Shown piece after piece: positions 23,284 to 35,000 of a stretch of DNA of 64,000 nt. The stretch covers positions 409,232,248 through 409,296,247 of the forward strand of contig CM057347.1 in the NCBI GenBank assembly GCA_030015575.1, read 5' to 3'. This DNA is from Agapanthus africanus. Taxonomy: Eukaryota; Streptophyta; Magnoliopsida; Asparagales; Amaryllidaceae. The notes beneath the pieces were generated by a model that searched no databases, was not told the DNA's origin, and saw only the letters and a list, made by a program, of their open reading frames with translations. Position numbers and translations under genes: made by a program. Within the stretch, counting starts at the first letter, position 1. Each line of letters opens with the position of its first letter.

Positions 23284-25805
23284 CTTTTCCTCTTTCCACT
23301 CCACACTTCGTGTGTCGTGATTCGCGAACCAATCGCGGTTTACTAATGGTTGCCCTTGGGTTTCAAGCTACTAAGATTTGGTCTTTTGCCTGGCGCAGAA
23401 ATCAAGCATCAATGGCATCCAACTACTCGAGCTGCTCCAAATGCAAGTGCAACCGACGCTCCGCCTCACCTGGAGGTGTGGCCTATGGGCCTCAAGTAGC
23501 CTCCATCCTTGCTATGCCGATGGAGCAAGTGACTCAAGCTACTACCGGTCTGTTCTTCGGGACCATGCTCCCGCCAGCAGGCTTCACCGTCCCAGTGCCC
23601 GTACCGGAAGCGCAAAAGAAGTCGGTCTTTGATCGGCTCACTACTACCACGACCCCTCTCAACAGGTCGTCCAATACCAAGCCGGCAGCCTCGATCTTTA
23701 CCATGCTGAACCCGAACTCTGATGGGCCTGCCAAGAAGCTCATGACCCCTGACATGGCCATCGCGAAGAAGACAACCATCTCCATTCCTGAAGTCGTCAA
23801 GACGGCTTCTCCTGCTAAAGAATCGGTCTTTTCAAGGCTGACTATTCCGGCTCCCGTTCCTACTCGAGGGTCTGTCTTTGACAGATTGGACACCGCCACT
23901 CAAAGGGCATCAGTCTTCAAGAGGCTGGCACCAGCGGCGTCTCATCCAGACAGGGGGCAAGACGAAACCATCCCCATCACCGGACCAACCCCAACAGCTA
24001 GACACGCTCGACGTCACCACTGGCACCGAGTAAAGAAGGCCAGGGGCAACTCCCCCTCAGGGCTAACTCCACCGGCTCCAATGGTGGAAGTTGATGCTGC
24101 TGTTCCAACTGGGAATAGCTTTGAACCGCTAAGGAGGGTACGCAAGAACTCTCCGACTGCCACGTTGAAAAGATCTCCTCCACCTGCGGGGAGTGTTACA
24201 GAAGCAAAGCCAGAGCAGCCTTCTCAGCGGCTATCCTCCAAGATTTATAAGGTCTGGAGACGGGTCCAAGACTCAGCAATCGACCAAGATCACTCTCGCC
24301 GGCAGAAGAGGGTGAAGGTTCGGGAAGAGAAGAACTGTCCTGTCAAACAACAAAGGACGACAACCACTTGGGTGCCCGCTGCAACGGCTCCCTCAACGTC
24401 GATTACTCAAAAGAGAGGAAGGCCGGAGAAGGTCCCTATGCCTACAGCTAATGTCAAAGACAGTGAGCCTAAACGCCCTAAGTCTGGGGGCATAGTGGTC
24501 CATACTGTATACATGGCATATGGTAAAGAGGACAGCCGTGCATCTACAGGTCATAGACCGCTTACACAGTCAATGACCAAAGCTCAGGAGCAACGGCAGA
24601 AGCTCCAAGAAATGATGAACGCGATGGCCGCACTCACTGGGCCAAAAGAAAGCCCCGAAACGTCCTCGGATCAATGCCAGGAGCAAGAAACTGACGCTGA
24701 ATTCCTTCGCAGGATATTGGAGAAGAAGGATAAAGAGGCTGCGGAACAAGCAGCCAATATAAAGCGAATGGCCCTCCTGTTCCAGGACATGGTGGGAATG
24801 ATGATCCAACAAGATCCTCCTGCTGAAGATCCTCCGATCGTCCTTGAAAACGACAGGGGAGAAATGTCAAATCCTCCACCGGCTCTGTCAACAGCCAAGG
24901 AGGAGACAATCTCCAAAGCTGGCCTAGACGAATATATAGCTCAGCAGATACGGGTTCATCAGGCGACTGAGGCAGCCGGTCAGGTCATAAAAACGGGACG
25001 ACCATATCCGAGCTGGTATGATCAGATTAAGTACCCGCCGGGCTATACAATACCGAAATTTCATGTCTATAAGGGGACGGGCAATCCCCACCAGCATGTT
25101 GCCCAGTTCAGGGCGCTTTGCCGCAACACCGGCGGTGATGATAAATTGTTGCTTCTCCAGTTCGTCGGTAGCTTGTCATAAACGGTGTTTGAATGGTACT
25201 CGGAGCTTCCCGATGACTCCGTCAAAACGTTTACAGAAATGGAGTTGCTATTCACTCAACGGTTCGTAAGCGCCAGCGAACGCACCCCGATCACGGCATT
25301 GATCAACGCCAGAATGAAGCCAGGAGAGACGTGAGTGCAATATGCAATCCGGTGGCGTAATCTATGGTCGAAATGCGAACAACGCATAGAACAAGCTCCT
25401 GCCGTGGGCATGTTCGTGGGTACTCTCGACTCCCAAGCGACCATCTCCTAATTCATGATGTTCTTCAAGCCGACCACCTTCCAGGCCTTGATTGACAAGC
25501 TGGCCTAAATGGACCAGATGGGCCATAGGCCTTCCTCTTCAAAGACAGAGCCTTGCAATGAAAAGGGCAAAGGGAAAGAAACCTTCGTTGTCAATACTCA
25601 ACAACCGCCAAGCAACTTAAAGCCGGTTGTTCGCCAAGACAACGTGCGTCCATGCCCATCCCTCGAGGAGAGACTGGGACGACCTTACTCATTTCCCCAG
25701 GAAAAAACGAGGAAACTGTTCGAGCTGGCAGTGCGCAACAAACTCATCAATCTGCCGGATCCAAAACGTCCGTTGCAGCCAGGTGATGTCAACAATCCTA
25801 ATTAC

Positions 25806-25847
25806 TGCCCTTACCACCAAGCAGTAAGCCATCCAATCGAAGATTGC
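25806..25847 (+). other. RE-D gag knuckle 1 (CHHC)
   Basis: CPYHQAVSHPIEDC, C-x2-H-x4-H-x4-C, part of a larger module. The module begins PYSFPQEKTRKLFELAV and LPDPKRPLQPGDV, and ends GWIEDQYQQGKFALS. Confidence 0.85.
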
Positions 25848-26747
25848 TTCGTCTTTAAGGGATGGATCGAGGATCAGTACCAACAAGGCAAGTTCGCGTT
25901 ATCCGAAAACTGGAAGGTGAACCCGCCACAGCCTCACACTCCTAAGAAGACAAACACACCGGGGGAAACGTGCTCTTTTGTTGAGGAAGCTCCATAGGAG
26001 GTGGCTCTTTCGGCCAAGACCAAAAGGATGCTGAATGATCTTCAGACATGCCCGGCGATCAGATGGAAGAACCCGTTGGAACCTGAGATCATCAAGGGGA
26101 TGCTGAAGCCGCGGCCAACTCCAAATATTGGCGGTGATAGCCAAAGCGTTCACACCCAGTCGTCAAAATCTTCGAAAAAGAAGAAGAAATCCAAGAAGCC
26201 CGTGAAGCCTGGAGACAAGCGCACGGACCTACAAAAGCAGATTGACGCGCTGGAAAAGTATAACCAGAGGGCACGGACTCCAATCATGCTCCAAGAGTTC
26301 CTCAGCCACGTTCTTGAGGATGGAGATGATGGAGAAGAATCGTCGGACGAATCTGAGGATTACGTGGCAAGCTGCCATATGATCTCTCACTCGTTAATAA
26401 ACGGTGAAGAAGCTCCTGAAGCAAAGAAATTGGGGGCAGATCCTGAGCCGGAACTTCTAGGAACATCAGACGAAATGATCGACGCATTCCTGAACGAAGC
26501 TCGTCTAAAAAGCAAAGCTGATCGGGAGCGCGAGATGGCCATATTTGAAAAGGCCAAACGCCGGCGACTAGACAAAAGGGTCGAAACACTCCCACCAGGT
26601 CAAAGTACATCCGCCGCAAATGAAAGCAGGATCAAGACAAGGAAACGATTCGCCAAAGCTATATCGATGGGGATGAAGCTGCCCTCTTTCAGAGAAGATT
26701 CTCCTGGCGGTATACATCTTGATGAAGCGGACGTACATCCTAACTTC

Positions 26748-26789
26748 TGCTTATATCATCAGAAGATCGCACATCCTACTGAAGACTGC
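26748..26789 (+). other. RE-D gag knuckle 2 (CHHC)
   Basis: CLYHQKIAHPTEDC in a diverged context (LPSFREDSPGG before, SFKCWWQGY after). Confidence 0.8.
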
Positions 26790-27350
26790 AACTCCTTTAA
26801 GTGTTGGTGGCAAGGGTATGTCGCTCACATGCAACACTTCAACAGGACAAAGCATGAAGCTCGTAGACAGCGGAAAAATGCGACAGATGAGCGTAAAAGA
26901 ATTGCCGGCAATTGTCATAGGGTTGATCCCGGGGGATCGCGAGTTCTCACCATCGGGAGCGACTCCGACGAAAAAGTAACCCACGGTCCTCTCTTCAAGG
27001 AATCCATCTCTGAAACGAAAGAATTGAGGAGTTGCGAGAACATTCAGCCGTGCAATCGCACGCTACCCGGAAAGAATCTCGGACCCGCAAACAAGGGATC
27101 GAACAAAAGGGATAAGAGGAATGAAAAAGCGACCTTCGTCGCCAACGCTCAACAACAGCCGAGTAACCCGAAACCTTTTAGTCGTCAAAACAACAAGCCG
27201 CAATACCTCAATGAGAAGTTGAAACGTCGTTACTCGTTTCCCAGAGATAAAACAAAGAGACTGTTCGAGCTAGCGGTGCGCAGTGGGCTCATCACTCTTC
27301 CAGATCCAAAACGTCCGTTGCAGCCAGATGACGTTGACGATCCTGACTAT

Positions 27351-27392
27351 TGTCCCTACCACAGAGTAATGGGTCACCTACTCGAAAATTGC
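27351..27392 (+). other. RE-D gag knuckle 3 (CHHC)
   Basis: CPYHRVMGHLLENC within a module nearly parallel to knuckle 1 (RYSFPRDKTKRLFELAV, LPDPKRPLQPDDV, GWIEDEYQQGKFALS). This implies duplication of a module of about 150 codons, roughly 1.5 kb apart. Confidence 0.85.
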
Positions 27393-27599
27393 TATGTCTT
27401 CAAAGGCTGGATTGAGGATGAATATCAACAGGGCAAATTCGCGTTGTCTGACGACCGGAAGGTAAGCCCGCCACGACCACATGATCCGAAAAAGATGGAC
27501 ATGCCGGGGGCATTATGCTCGTTCATAGAGAAAGCCCTATGGACCACTATGTCCTAAAACTGGCTGTTGACCGAAACGTCGTTAAACTAATAACAACCC

Positions 27600-27895
27600 G
27601 CGGCACCTTCAGGATGACGCGGTAAAAAAAAAACAAAAAACGGTATGTCCATAAGCAAAATGGGCACGGATGAAAATCCGGAAGGGCGCCGTGAGTAAAA
27701 ACAGCAGGACTACCGGCGAGTCTTGTGAAAACCCGAAAGGGCGCAACCTCGTTCGAAAAAAAAAGAAGAAAAACGGTATGTCCACAAGCAATAAGGGCAC
27801 GGATGAAAACCCGAAAGGGCTCCGTGAGTAAAAATAGCAGGGCTACCGACGAGTGTTTGTGAAAACCTGAAAGGGCGCAACCTCGTTAAAAGACA
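27600..27895. repeat. Two-unit tandem repeat after gag
   Basis: Two units of about 133 bp with aacggtatgtcca, gggcacggatgaaaa, cccgaaagggcg and agtaaaaa. No ORF. Confidence 0.75.
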
Positions 27896-27898
27896 CTT

Positions 27899-28430
27899 AC
27901 AGGGTCCTCTCGACCTTGTGAGGAGGAACCACCTGCGTGAGATCCTTACGACTCACAAGGGAGCAACACACTTAGGGATCCCCACGATTCCTAAGGAGAA
28001 ATTACACTTGCGAGATCCTCACGACTCGTAAGGAGAATCCCCTTATGAGACCCTCACGGCTCATAAGATTTGAAAGTCTTAAGTTACAGAGAGCTGAACC
28101 TGTTCTTAAGCAACCCCCACAACCTCCGATACTGCCATACAAGCGGTTCAGTATTGACCCTTGTATACAATCCACGAGCGCGAATAAACATTTCCCTAAC
28201 AAAGTCCCATCCGTGACTAGGGATATGTCTATACGGTGAACAACCCTTATAAGTCCTCTTGATTTATAAGGAGAAAACTATCTTATAAGATCCTTACGAC
28301 TTATAAGAGAACACACACTTAGGAATGCTCACGATTCCTAAGGAGAAAATGCACCTATGAGATCCTCACGACTTGTAGGGAGAAATACCTTTATGAGACC
28401 CTTACGGCTCATGAAGTCAAAAGGCTTAGT
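27899..28430. repeat. Hairpin array with covarying arms, RE-D
   Basis: About ten short inverted repeats around a common core gatcctcacgact. Arm pairs include CTTATGAG/CTCATAAG, CTTATAAG/CTTATAAG, CTTAGGAAT/ATTCCTAAG, CTTGCGAG/CTCGTAAG and CTTAGGGA/TTCCTAAG. Different units have different arms, yet nearly all pair, some with a G-T wobble. A second set is at 31770-31950. No coding potential. Confidence 0.75.
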
Positions 28431-28484
28431 CGACGGGATCCTAACCCTGTTTGCTAAGCCACCTTTGTTCGACATCGACAGAGG

Positions 28485-28920
28485 AAAATGATGATTCGCT
28501 CCTGGCAATATCCCAGTTGTAGCGATGCTGATGCCTGAATCGGTATCAAATTCCAAGTCCTTTCATGACAAATGATGATTCGCTCCTGGCAATATTCTAG
28601 TCGCAGCGATGCTGATGGTGAGATTGGCGCCAGATTCCAAGTTCCACACTCGCGATAAAAAATCAGCGTGCCACACATGCATAAGAAATAGCCGAAATGA
28701 TGGGGCAACTTGCAATGAAATCAGGAGGTAAAAATGTATGCATACAAAAACAGCTGAAATGATTGGGCAACTCGCAATAAAAAGCAGCGAGTAAAAAGAA
28801 AAATAGCCGAAATGATTGGGCACCGCGAAAAATAGCCGAAATGATTGGGCAATCGCGATTTTCGCGATATAAAACGCTGAAATGATAGAGCATCGCAGAA
28901 AGAATAAAAAAATGATGAAA
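28485..28920. repeat. Short tandem repeats in RE-D
   Basis: A block starting gatgattcgctcctgg occurs twice about 84 bp apart. Then several copies of a unit with atagccgaaatgattgggca fill 28685-28880. Confidence 0.75.
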
Positions 28921-29119
28921 GAATGAAACTTTTTGCCCTACAGGTGAGATCACATCGATCCCTGTATACAATCCAGGGGCACAAACAAAGAGGGAACCAT
29001 ACCTTCCCAACAGGCTCCATCAGAAAGCGAAGCCAAATCTCGACGGTTCATAGACAACCTAGAGACAACCTCGATATTTGTCGCAATATTACAGACACAA
29101 TGTCAACAAACGAAGCAAA

Positions 29120-29740
29120 GGAAGATCCCTAGCTTCAGGGTCTCGACGTCAACATCGACAACTTAGAGACCACCAACGGCATTTCTCCTCACTCCAACCA
29201 GATGCAGACGTGACGTCAACAAAAGACCTCACGGTCAAAACGAAGCGGAGCGACGGCAAAATCCCAGCTCCACCTCATCATTCGTCTCGATACAGCAGAC
29301 GAGATGTCAACAATGGCGTTCCTTCGCAGTCCAATAGGATGCAGAAGCAACGTCAACAAAAGACCTCATGGTCGAAATAAAGCGGAGTGACGGCAAAATC
29401 CCAGCTCCACCTCAGCATTCATCTCGTTACAGCAGACGCAATGTCAACAATGGCATTCCTTCGCAGTCCAGCAAGATGCAGATGAGACGTCAACAAAAGC
29501 CCCATGGTCGAAGCAAAGCGGAGTGACGGCAAAATCCCAGCTCCACCTCGACGTTCGTCTCGATACAGCAGACGTGATGTCAACCCAGCGTTTTTTCCCT
29601 CTGCAGGATGCAGACGCAACATCAACAAAAGACCCCATGGTCGAAACAAAGCGGAGTGACGGCAAAATCCCAGCTCCACCTCAGCATTCGTCTCGATACA
29701 GCAGACGCAATGTGAGCAAATGAAGCGAAGGCCAAATTCC
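29120..29740. repeat. RE-D tandem array, about 135-bp period
   Basis: Anchor gacggcaaaatcccagctcc at 29252, 29389, 29525 and 29658 (spacings 137, 136, 133), with tctcgatacagcagacg in each unit. Confidence 0.85.
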
Positions 29741-31230
29741 TAGCTTCAGGGTTTTGACGGTAACTCATATAAAACCTGAAAGACTATCGGAGATCATCCC
29801 ACATCAGCGCGGAGTGGTCACCACCTCGACGTTCATCTCGATACAACAGACGGGATGTCACTACGGCTTCCTTCCTCCAACAGGATTCGGACACGCCAAA
29901 GCAAATGAAGCGAAGGCCAAATTCCTAGCTTCATGGTCTTGACGGTAACTCATATAAAACCTGAAAGACTATCGGAGATCATCCCACATCAGCACGGAGT
30001 GGTCACCACCTCGACGTTCATCTCGATACAGCATACGAGATGTCAACAACAGTGTCCTTCCTTCGACAGGATTCAGACACACCAAAACAAAATGAAGCAA
30101 ATGCCAAATTCCTAGCTTCAGGGTCATGACGGTAACTCAAATAAAACCTGAAAGACAATCGGAGATCATCTTGCACCAGTGCAGAATGGTCACCACCTCG
30201 ACGTTCGTCTCGATACAGCAGATGAAATGTCACCCCAGCGTTCTTCCCCCAGCAGGATTCGGACGCGCCAAAGCAAATGAAGCAAAGGCTAAATTCCTAG
30301 CTTCAGGGTCTTGACGGCAACTCATATAAAGCCTGAAAGACAATCGGAGATCATCTCGCACCAGCGCGGAGTGGTCACCACCTCGACGATCGTCTCGATA
30401 CAGCAGATAAAATGTCGCCCCAGCGTTCTTCCCCCGGCAGGATTCGGACGCGCCAAAGCAAATGAAGCAAAGGCCAAATTCCTAGCTTCACGGTCTTGAC
30501 GACAAGTCATGTAAAGCCTGAAAGACATTCGGAGATCATCTCGCACCAATGCGGAGTGATCACCACCTCGACGTTCGTTTCGATACAGTAGACGCGATGT
30601 CACCCCAGCGTTCTTCTTCCAACAGGATTTGGACACACCAAAGCAAACGAAGCGAAGGCCAAATTCCTAGCTTCAGGGTCTTAACGGCAAGTCATATAAA
30701 GCCTGAAAGACAATCGGGGATCATCTCGAACCAGTGCGGAGTGGTCACCACCTCGACGTTCGTCTCGATACAGCAGACGCAACATCACCAAAAGGAGCCA
30801 CGGCAAAATCCCTAGTTCCAAACCTCGACGGTTCACCAGCAACCTAGAGACAACCATGACATTCGTCTCGATACAGAGGACGCGATGCCAGCAAACGAAG
30901 CGAAGGCCAAATTCCTAGCTTCATGCGTCTTAACGGCAAGTCATATAAAGCCTGAAAGACAATCGGAGATTATCTCGCACCAGTGCGGAGTGGTCACCAC
31001 CTCGACGTTCGTCTCGATACAGCAGACGCAACATCACCAAAAGGAGCCACGGCAAAATCTCTAGTTCCAAACCTCGACGGTTCACCAGCAACCTAGAGAT
31101 AACCACGACATTCATCTCGATACAGAGGATGCAATGCCAGCAAACGAAGCAAAGGCCAAATTCCTAGCTTCAGGGTCTTAACGGCAAGTCATATAAAGCC
31201 TGAAAGACTATCGGAGATCATCCCACACCA
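29740..31230. repeat. RE-D tandem array, 185-bp then 248-bp period
   Basis: Anchor (g/a)acggcaa(c/g)tcatataaa-like at 29756, 29941, 30128, 30313, 30498, 30683, 30932 and 31180. The spacings are 185, 187, 185, 185, 185, 249, 248. The longer units include an extra piece with aacctagagacaacc. Short ORFs follow the repeat and are not called as genes. Confidence 0.88.
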
Positions 31231-31239
31231 GCGCGGAGT

Positions 31240-31765
31240 GGTTATGACTCATCGGGGCTCTCCAAAATGAGCCTAACCTCGAGTAAAAAGCGGCATGGCA
31301 AAATTCCTAACGCTTGCTCTTCCGACGGTCAAACTGCCTAGGAGGATTGCTTGAAGACGTCTTGTCCAGCCCCCGAAGGGATCAGAGACACAACATTTCG
31401 CAAGGCTACTCGAACAGCAAAACTGCCTATCGAGAAATACATCAGCCAACGCGACGGTACGACGGCTAAAATCCTGGTACCACAGACCCTAATGGACCTT
31501 TGTCGTAAAGAGCAGAGGTTAACTGTGACGTTAGGATATTCTTGTGAGATCTGCTCGATCCGTTTCGATTCGTGAGGAAATTGATGTCTTTGCGAGAACT
31601 TCTCGATTCGTCTCGACTTGTGAGGAAAAACCTTAGGCAGTGGGGATTGAAAAAAAACCTGTTTCCTAAGCACTGGGGCCCTGCAAGGCGATCCAAAATG
31701 GTCTCTTACATACTATCCACGGGTCACACTCTCCAAAGTCGAATCTCGACAAGGAGGGAAACAAC
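31240..31765. other. RE-D non-coding spacer
   Basis: No domain, no consistent ORF. It contains tctcgattcgtctcgacttgtgagg-like pieces of the kind that make up the neighbouring hairpins. Confidence 0.5.
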
Positions 31766-31769
31766 CGCT

Positions 31770-31950
31770 TACGGGTCCTCTCGACTCGTAAGAGGGAAAA
31801 TTCTCTTATAAGATCCTTACGACTTATGAGAGAAAACACACTTAGGAGTCCTCACGACCCCTAAGGAGAAAATACACCTATGAGATCCTCTCGATCCGTA
31901 GGGAGAAAAGTCTTTGTGAGACCCTCACGGCTCATAAAGTTGAAAAGTGT
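31770..31950. repeat. Second hairpin set, RE-D
   Basis: Five more units with the core gaycctcwcgayy. Arm pairs such as CTTACGGG/CTCGTAAG, CTTTGTGAG/CTCATAAAG and CTTATAAG/CTTATGAG are mostly paired with wobble. It lies at the other side of the tandem arrays from the first set. Confidence 0.65.
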
Positions 31951-32046
31951 TAGGCTACAAGGACGCTAAACTTATCTCCTAAACCCTCAATTCGGTGACC
32001 ATGCATAACTTTGCACTACTTCACCCACATACATACTTACGTGGGC

Positions 32047-32064
32047 AAAGTAGTAGGGGGCATT
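32047..32064 (+). other. RE-D polypurine tract
   Basis: aaagtagtagggggcatt directly before the 3' LTR. Confidence 0.8.
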
Positions 32065-35000
32065 TGTTCCCGCCAAAAATTTCTGCGCAAAAGAGCCCAA
32101 GGTATCAAATGGCAGCGATACGCTTAAGGAAATGCGAACCAGTATCTTCCGGCCTGTATTTTGATAAACTCCCGAAATAGAAATAGCTAAATTCTGATGA
32201 TATTGGAAGCATCTCGAAAAACCCTTCGATTTGATATATTATGGGCTTTATAATTCATCCGGGATCAAAAGTTATGAGCAAATATGCTGTGCACTGTTCC
32301 CTGATTAAAAATCAGGAATTACCTCAATGAGGTATCACGTGCTCACACGTGACCAATGGTCACGTGTTGACACGTGATAGTTAAAACAGAAATAAAAATA
32401 ACGGCTGAAGAAGAACCCAATTGGGGGTCACGTGCTCACATGTGACCAATGGTCACGTATTGACACGTGACAATTAAAACAGAAATAAAATAACAAATGT
32501 CTGAAGAAAATACCTCAATGAGGTATCACGTGCTCACACGTGACCAATGGTCACGTGTTGACACGTGATATTTAAAACTGAAGCATAAATAAACGCTGAG
32601 AAAAGAACCAATTGGGGGTCACATGCTCACACGTGACCAAGGGTCACGTGCCAGCACGTGACAGGCTTCGAAAGCCTTACAGTTTAATAGAATTAAAATT
32701 CTAAATTTCTCCAAATCTTTCTAAATAGAATTAAAATTCTAAATTTCTCTAAATCTTTCCAAATAGAAAATGATTATGGGGACCGTTGGATTAAAAATCC
32801 AAGGGTGATTAAATATCACCAATTTATGGAAAGATCTTAGACAAGGAAAGATTTCCCCTAAAATCTCACCGGAAATAACAAACAGAATATCTTTGGATTT
32901 AAAATCCAACGGTGAATAAAATTCACTGAATGATCTAAAGGATCATATTAATTATGAACACAAATAATATCTTTCAATGAAAGATTTGCTAAACAAATTG
33001 ATTTTTTTCCTTCTCCTATAAATAGGAGCCAAGAAAAGAAGAGAAGGGATCTACCTTTTAGAGAGGAAAACAGAGAGAGGGGAATTTAATTCTCAAGAGG
33101 GAAGAAAAGAAAGGAGAATTTAATTCTCAACAAAGAAAACCATAAGTGAGAAAAGAAAGGGAATCAAAACTTCAAACAGAGAATTTAATTCTCAAAATCC
33201 AAGAGTTTAACTCTTATACAAAAAGAACTTAGTTCTTCTTCTGGTTGAAGATCTGCACAGAGCACATCTCCCCATAAGTTGAGAATTTAATTCTCATCGG
33301 GTCGAGATCCTGCCATGCAGATCCTAAACTTAGAAGGGGAATTGAGTTTTGATAATTTAATTCTCCTAAAACAAAACTAGGGTTTAACCCTAATCAAGAA
33401 TTTAATTCTTTTACATATCTGGGAATTTAATTCCTTTAAAAAGAAATCAGGGTTTTATCCTAAATAAGAATTTAATTCTTTCACAATAGGAATTTAATTC
33501 CTCCAAAATCATAATTAGGGTTTAACCCTATAGAGAATTCAATTCTTAAAATAAGGAGACTTAAAAGATCTCTGTTCATGAAAAGAACTAGGGTCATGTG
33601 CCCCCACGTGACCCTTGAAAAGATCCCTAGAAATGAGAAGGAAAGAGCTTTGAGGCAATGCCTCACGTGCTCTCATGTGACTCCCAAAACGCAGAAAGAA
33701 AAAGCAAAGGAAATGAAAGCTTTGGGCGCTTTCACGTGTTATCACGTGACCCCTCAGCAAATGCTTTAACAATTGGCACACAGATCCCCATCACGTGCCA
33801 ACACGTGATGCTCTAAAATAAAAATAAAAGTGTTTAACACTTATTCGCAGATTTTAGGATAAAACAAAAGGAGATCTGGCTCCACATTTAGGGCGCCCTC
33901 ACGTGTCCCCACGTGACCCCTAACAAATCCCTTTAATATCCAATGGATGGATGCCTATCACGTGCCCACACGTGATGGCCAGGAAATGAAAAGTGTTTAA
34001 CACTTAATTGTAGAACGAAGAAAAGGGATCTGGTCCCCCTTTTGGGCGCTCTCACGTGTCCACACGTGACCTCTCTGTCTTTAGTGTTTAACACTAATTT
34101 GGGGATTATATTTCCAGTGTTTAACACTGATTGTTTCTAGTGTTTAACACTAAATTAAAGATTATATTTCCAGTGTTTAACACTGATTGTCTTTTAGTGT
34201 TTAACACTAATTTGAGAATTCTATCTCCAGTGTTTAACACTGTTGTTCTCTAAGTGTTTAACACTACTTTTAGCCAAATTGGCTAATTTTTCAGAGGCAA
34301 AAGTCCCTCCTCCAAATGAATCTCAAAATTGAGAAAATCAAAGTCAAAATGTTGTCAGAGCCCCCCCAAACCTCTATTTAACACTGCTGAATGACGAGAG
34401 GCTGAACCCAGACAAATGTCTAATGGCCCAAAGGGCCAATATTTCAAACATAATTGGACTTAGCCCAAACTGGCCATAAGTCCTCAAATCATCTTGAACT
34501 GAGCAAATCTGCTCTTTCAACCAACTCATTTGTTCAAGGGTACATCTCTGAACTCTTCTGATATTTGACTTTGTAATCCTTCAACGTCTTCAGAGAGGTG
34601 ACGGGTCCCGACAACCACACATTAATACGGACTGTGGGGTCCTTAAACTCATGGCCTAATACGTCCTTAAACTAACATTTGTCTCCAAAATGGGAATGAT
34701 GGACCACCATGTCCCAAAACTGGCAATGGACCATTATGTCCCTAAACTCGAACAATAGAGCCCAAACGCTCTTTTGTCGGATCTAAACGATCCCGTTAAG
34801 TTGATCTTAGTCTCAAACTGGACTAACGTATCCTTAACAAACGTTTAAGTTGATCTTAGCCTCAAATATGGCTAACGTATCCTTAAACCCTCAAACAGAC
34901 TTTAGTCCCAAATTGGACTACAGGTCTCCCAACCAACTTTGGTTCAAGGGTACATCTCTGAACTCCTCTGATATCTGTCGTTGTAATCCTTCAACGTCGT

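Larger units (their letters stand above)
23346..27557 (+). pseudogene. RE-D gag-like protein, five in-frame stops
   Basis: A single frame of about 1400 codons from an ATG 85 bases after the LTR (an alternative start is 23412). N-terminal third: Pro/Ser/Lys-rich with four SVFDRL-like motifs (nt 23622, 23819, 23871, 23908). Gag core: YPSWYDQIKYPPG, HVAQFRALC and VFEWYSELPDDS at about 25005-25440. Then three C-x2-H-x4-H-x4-C knuckles at 25806-25847, 26748-26789 and 27351-27392. Stops lie at 25179, 25332, 25449, 25506 and 25995, with no frameshift. No protease follows; the frame ends at 27557. It probably supplied, or once supplied, a particle protein for a non-autonomous element. Confidence 0.85.

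Noticed and set aside
23232..23345. Extension of the RE-D gag ORF upstream into the LTR
   Set aside because: The open frame starts inside the LTR by chance and crosses the PBS. The first ATG after the PBS (23346) is a better start.
29078..30815. Chain of 60-100 codon ORFs on both strands
   Set aside because: They repeat with the 135/185-bp tandem units and have no consistent frame across units.
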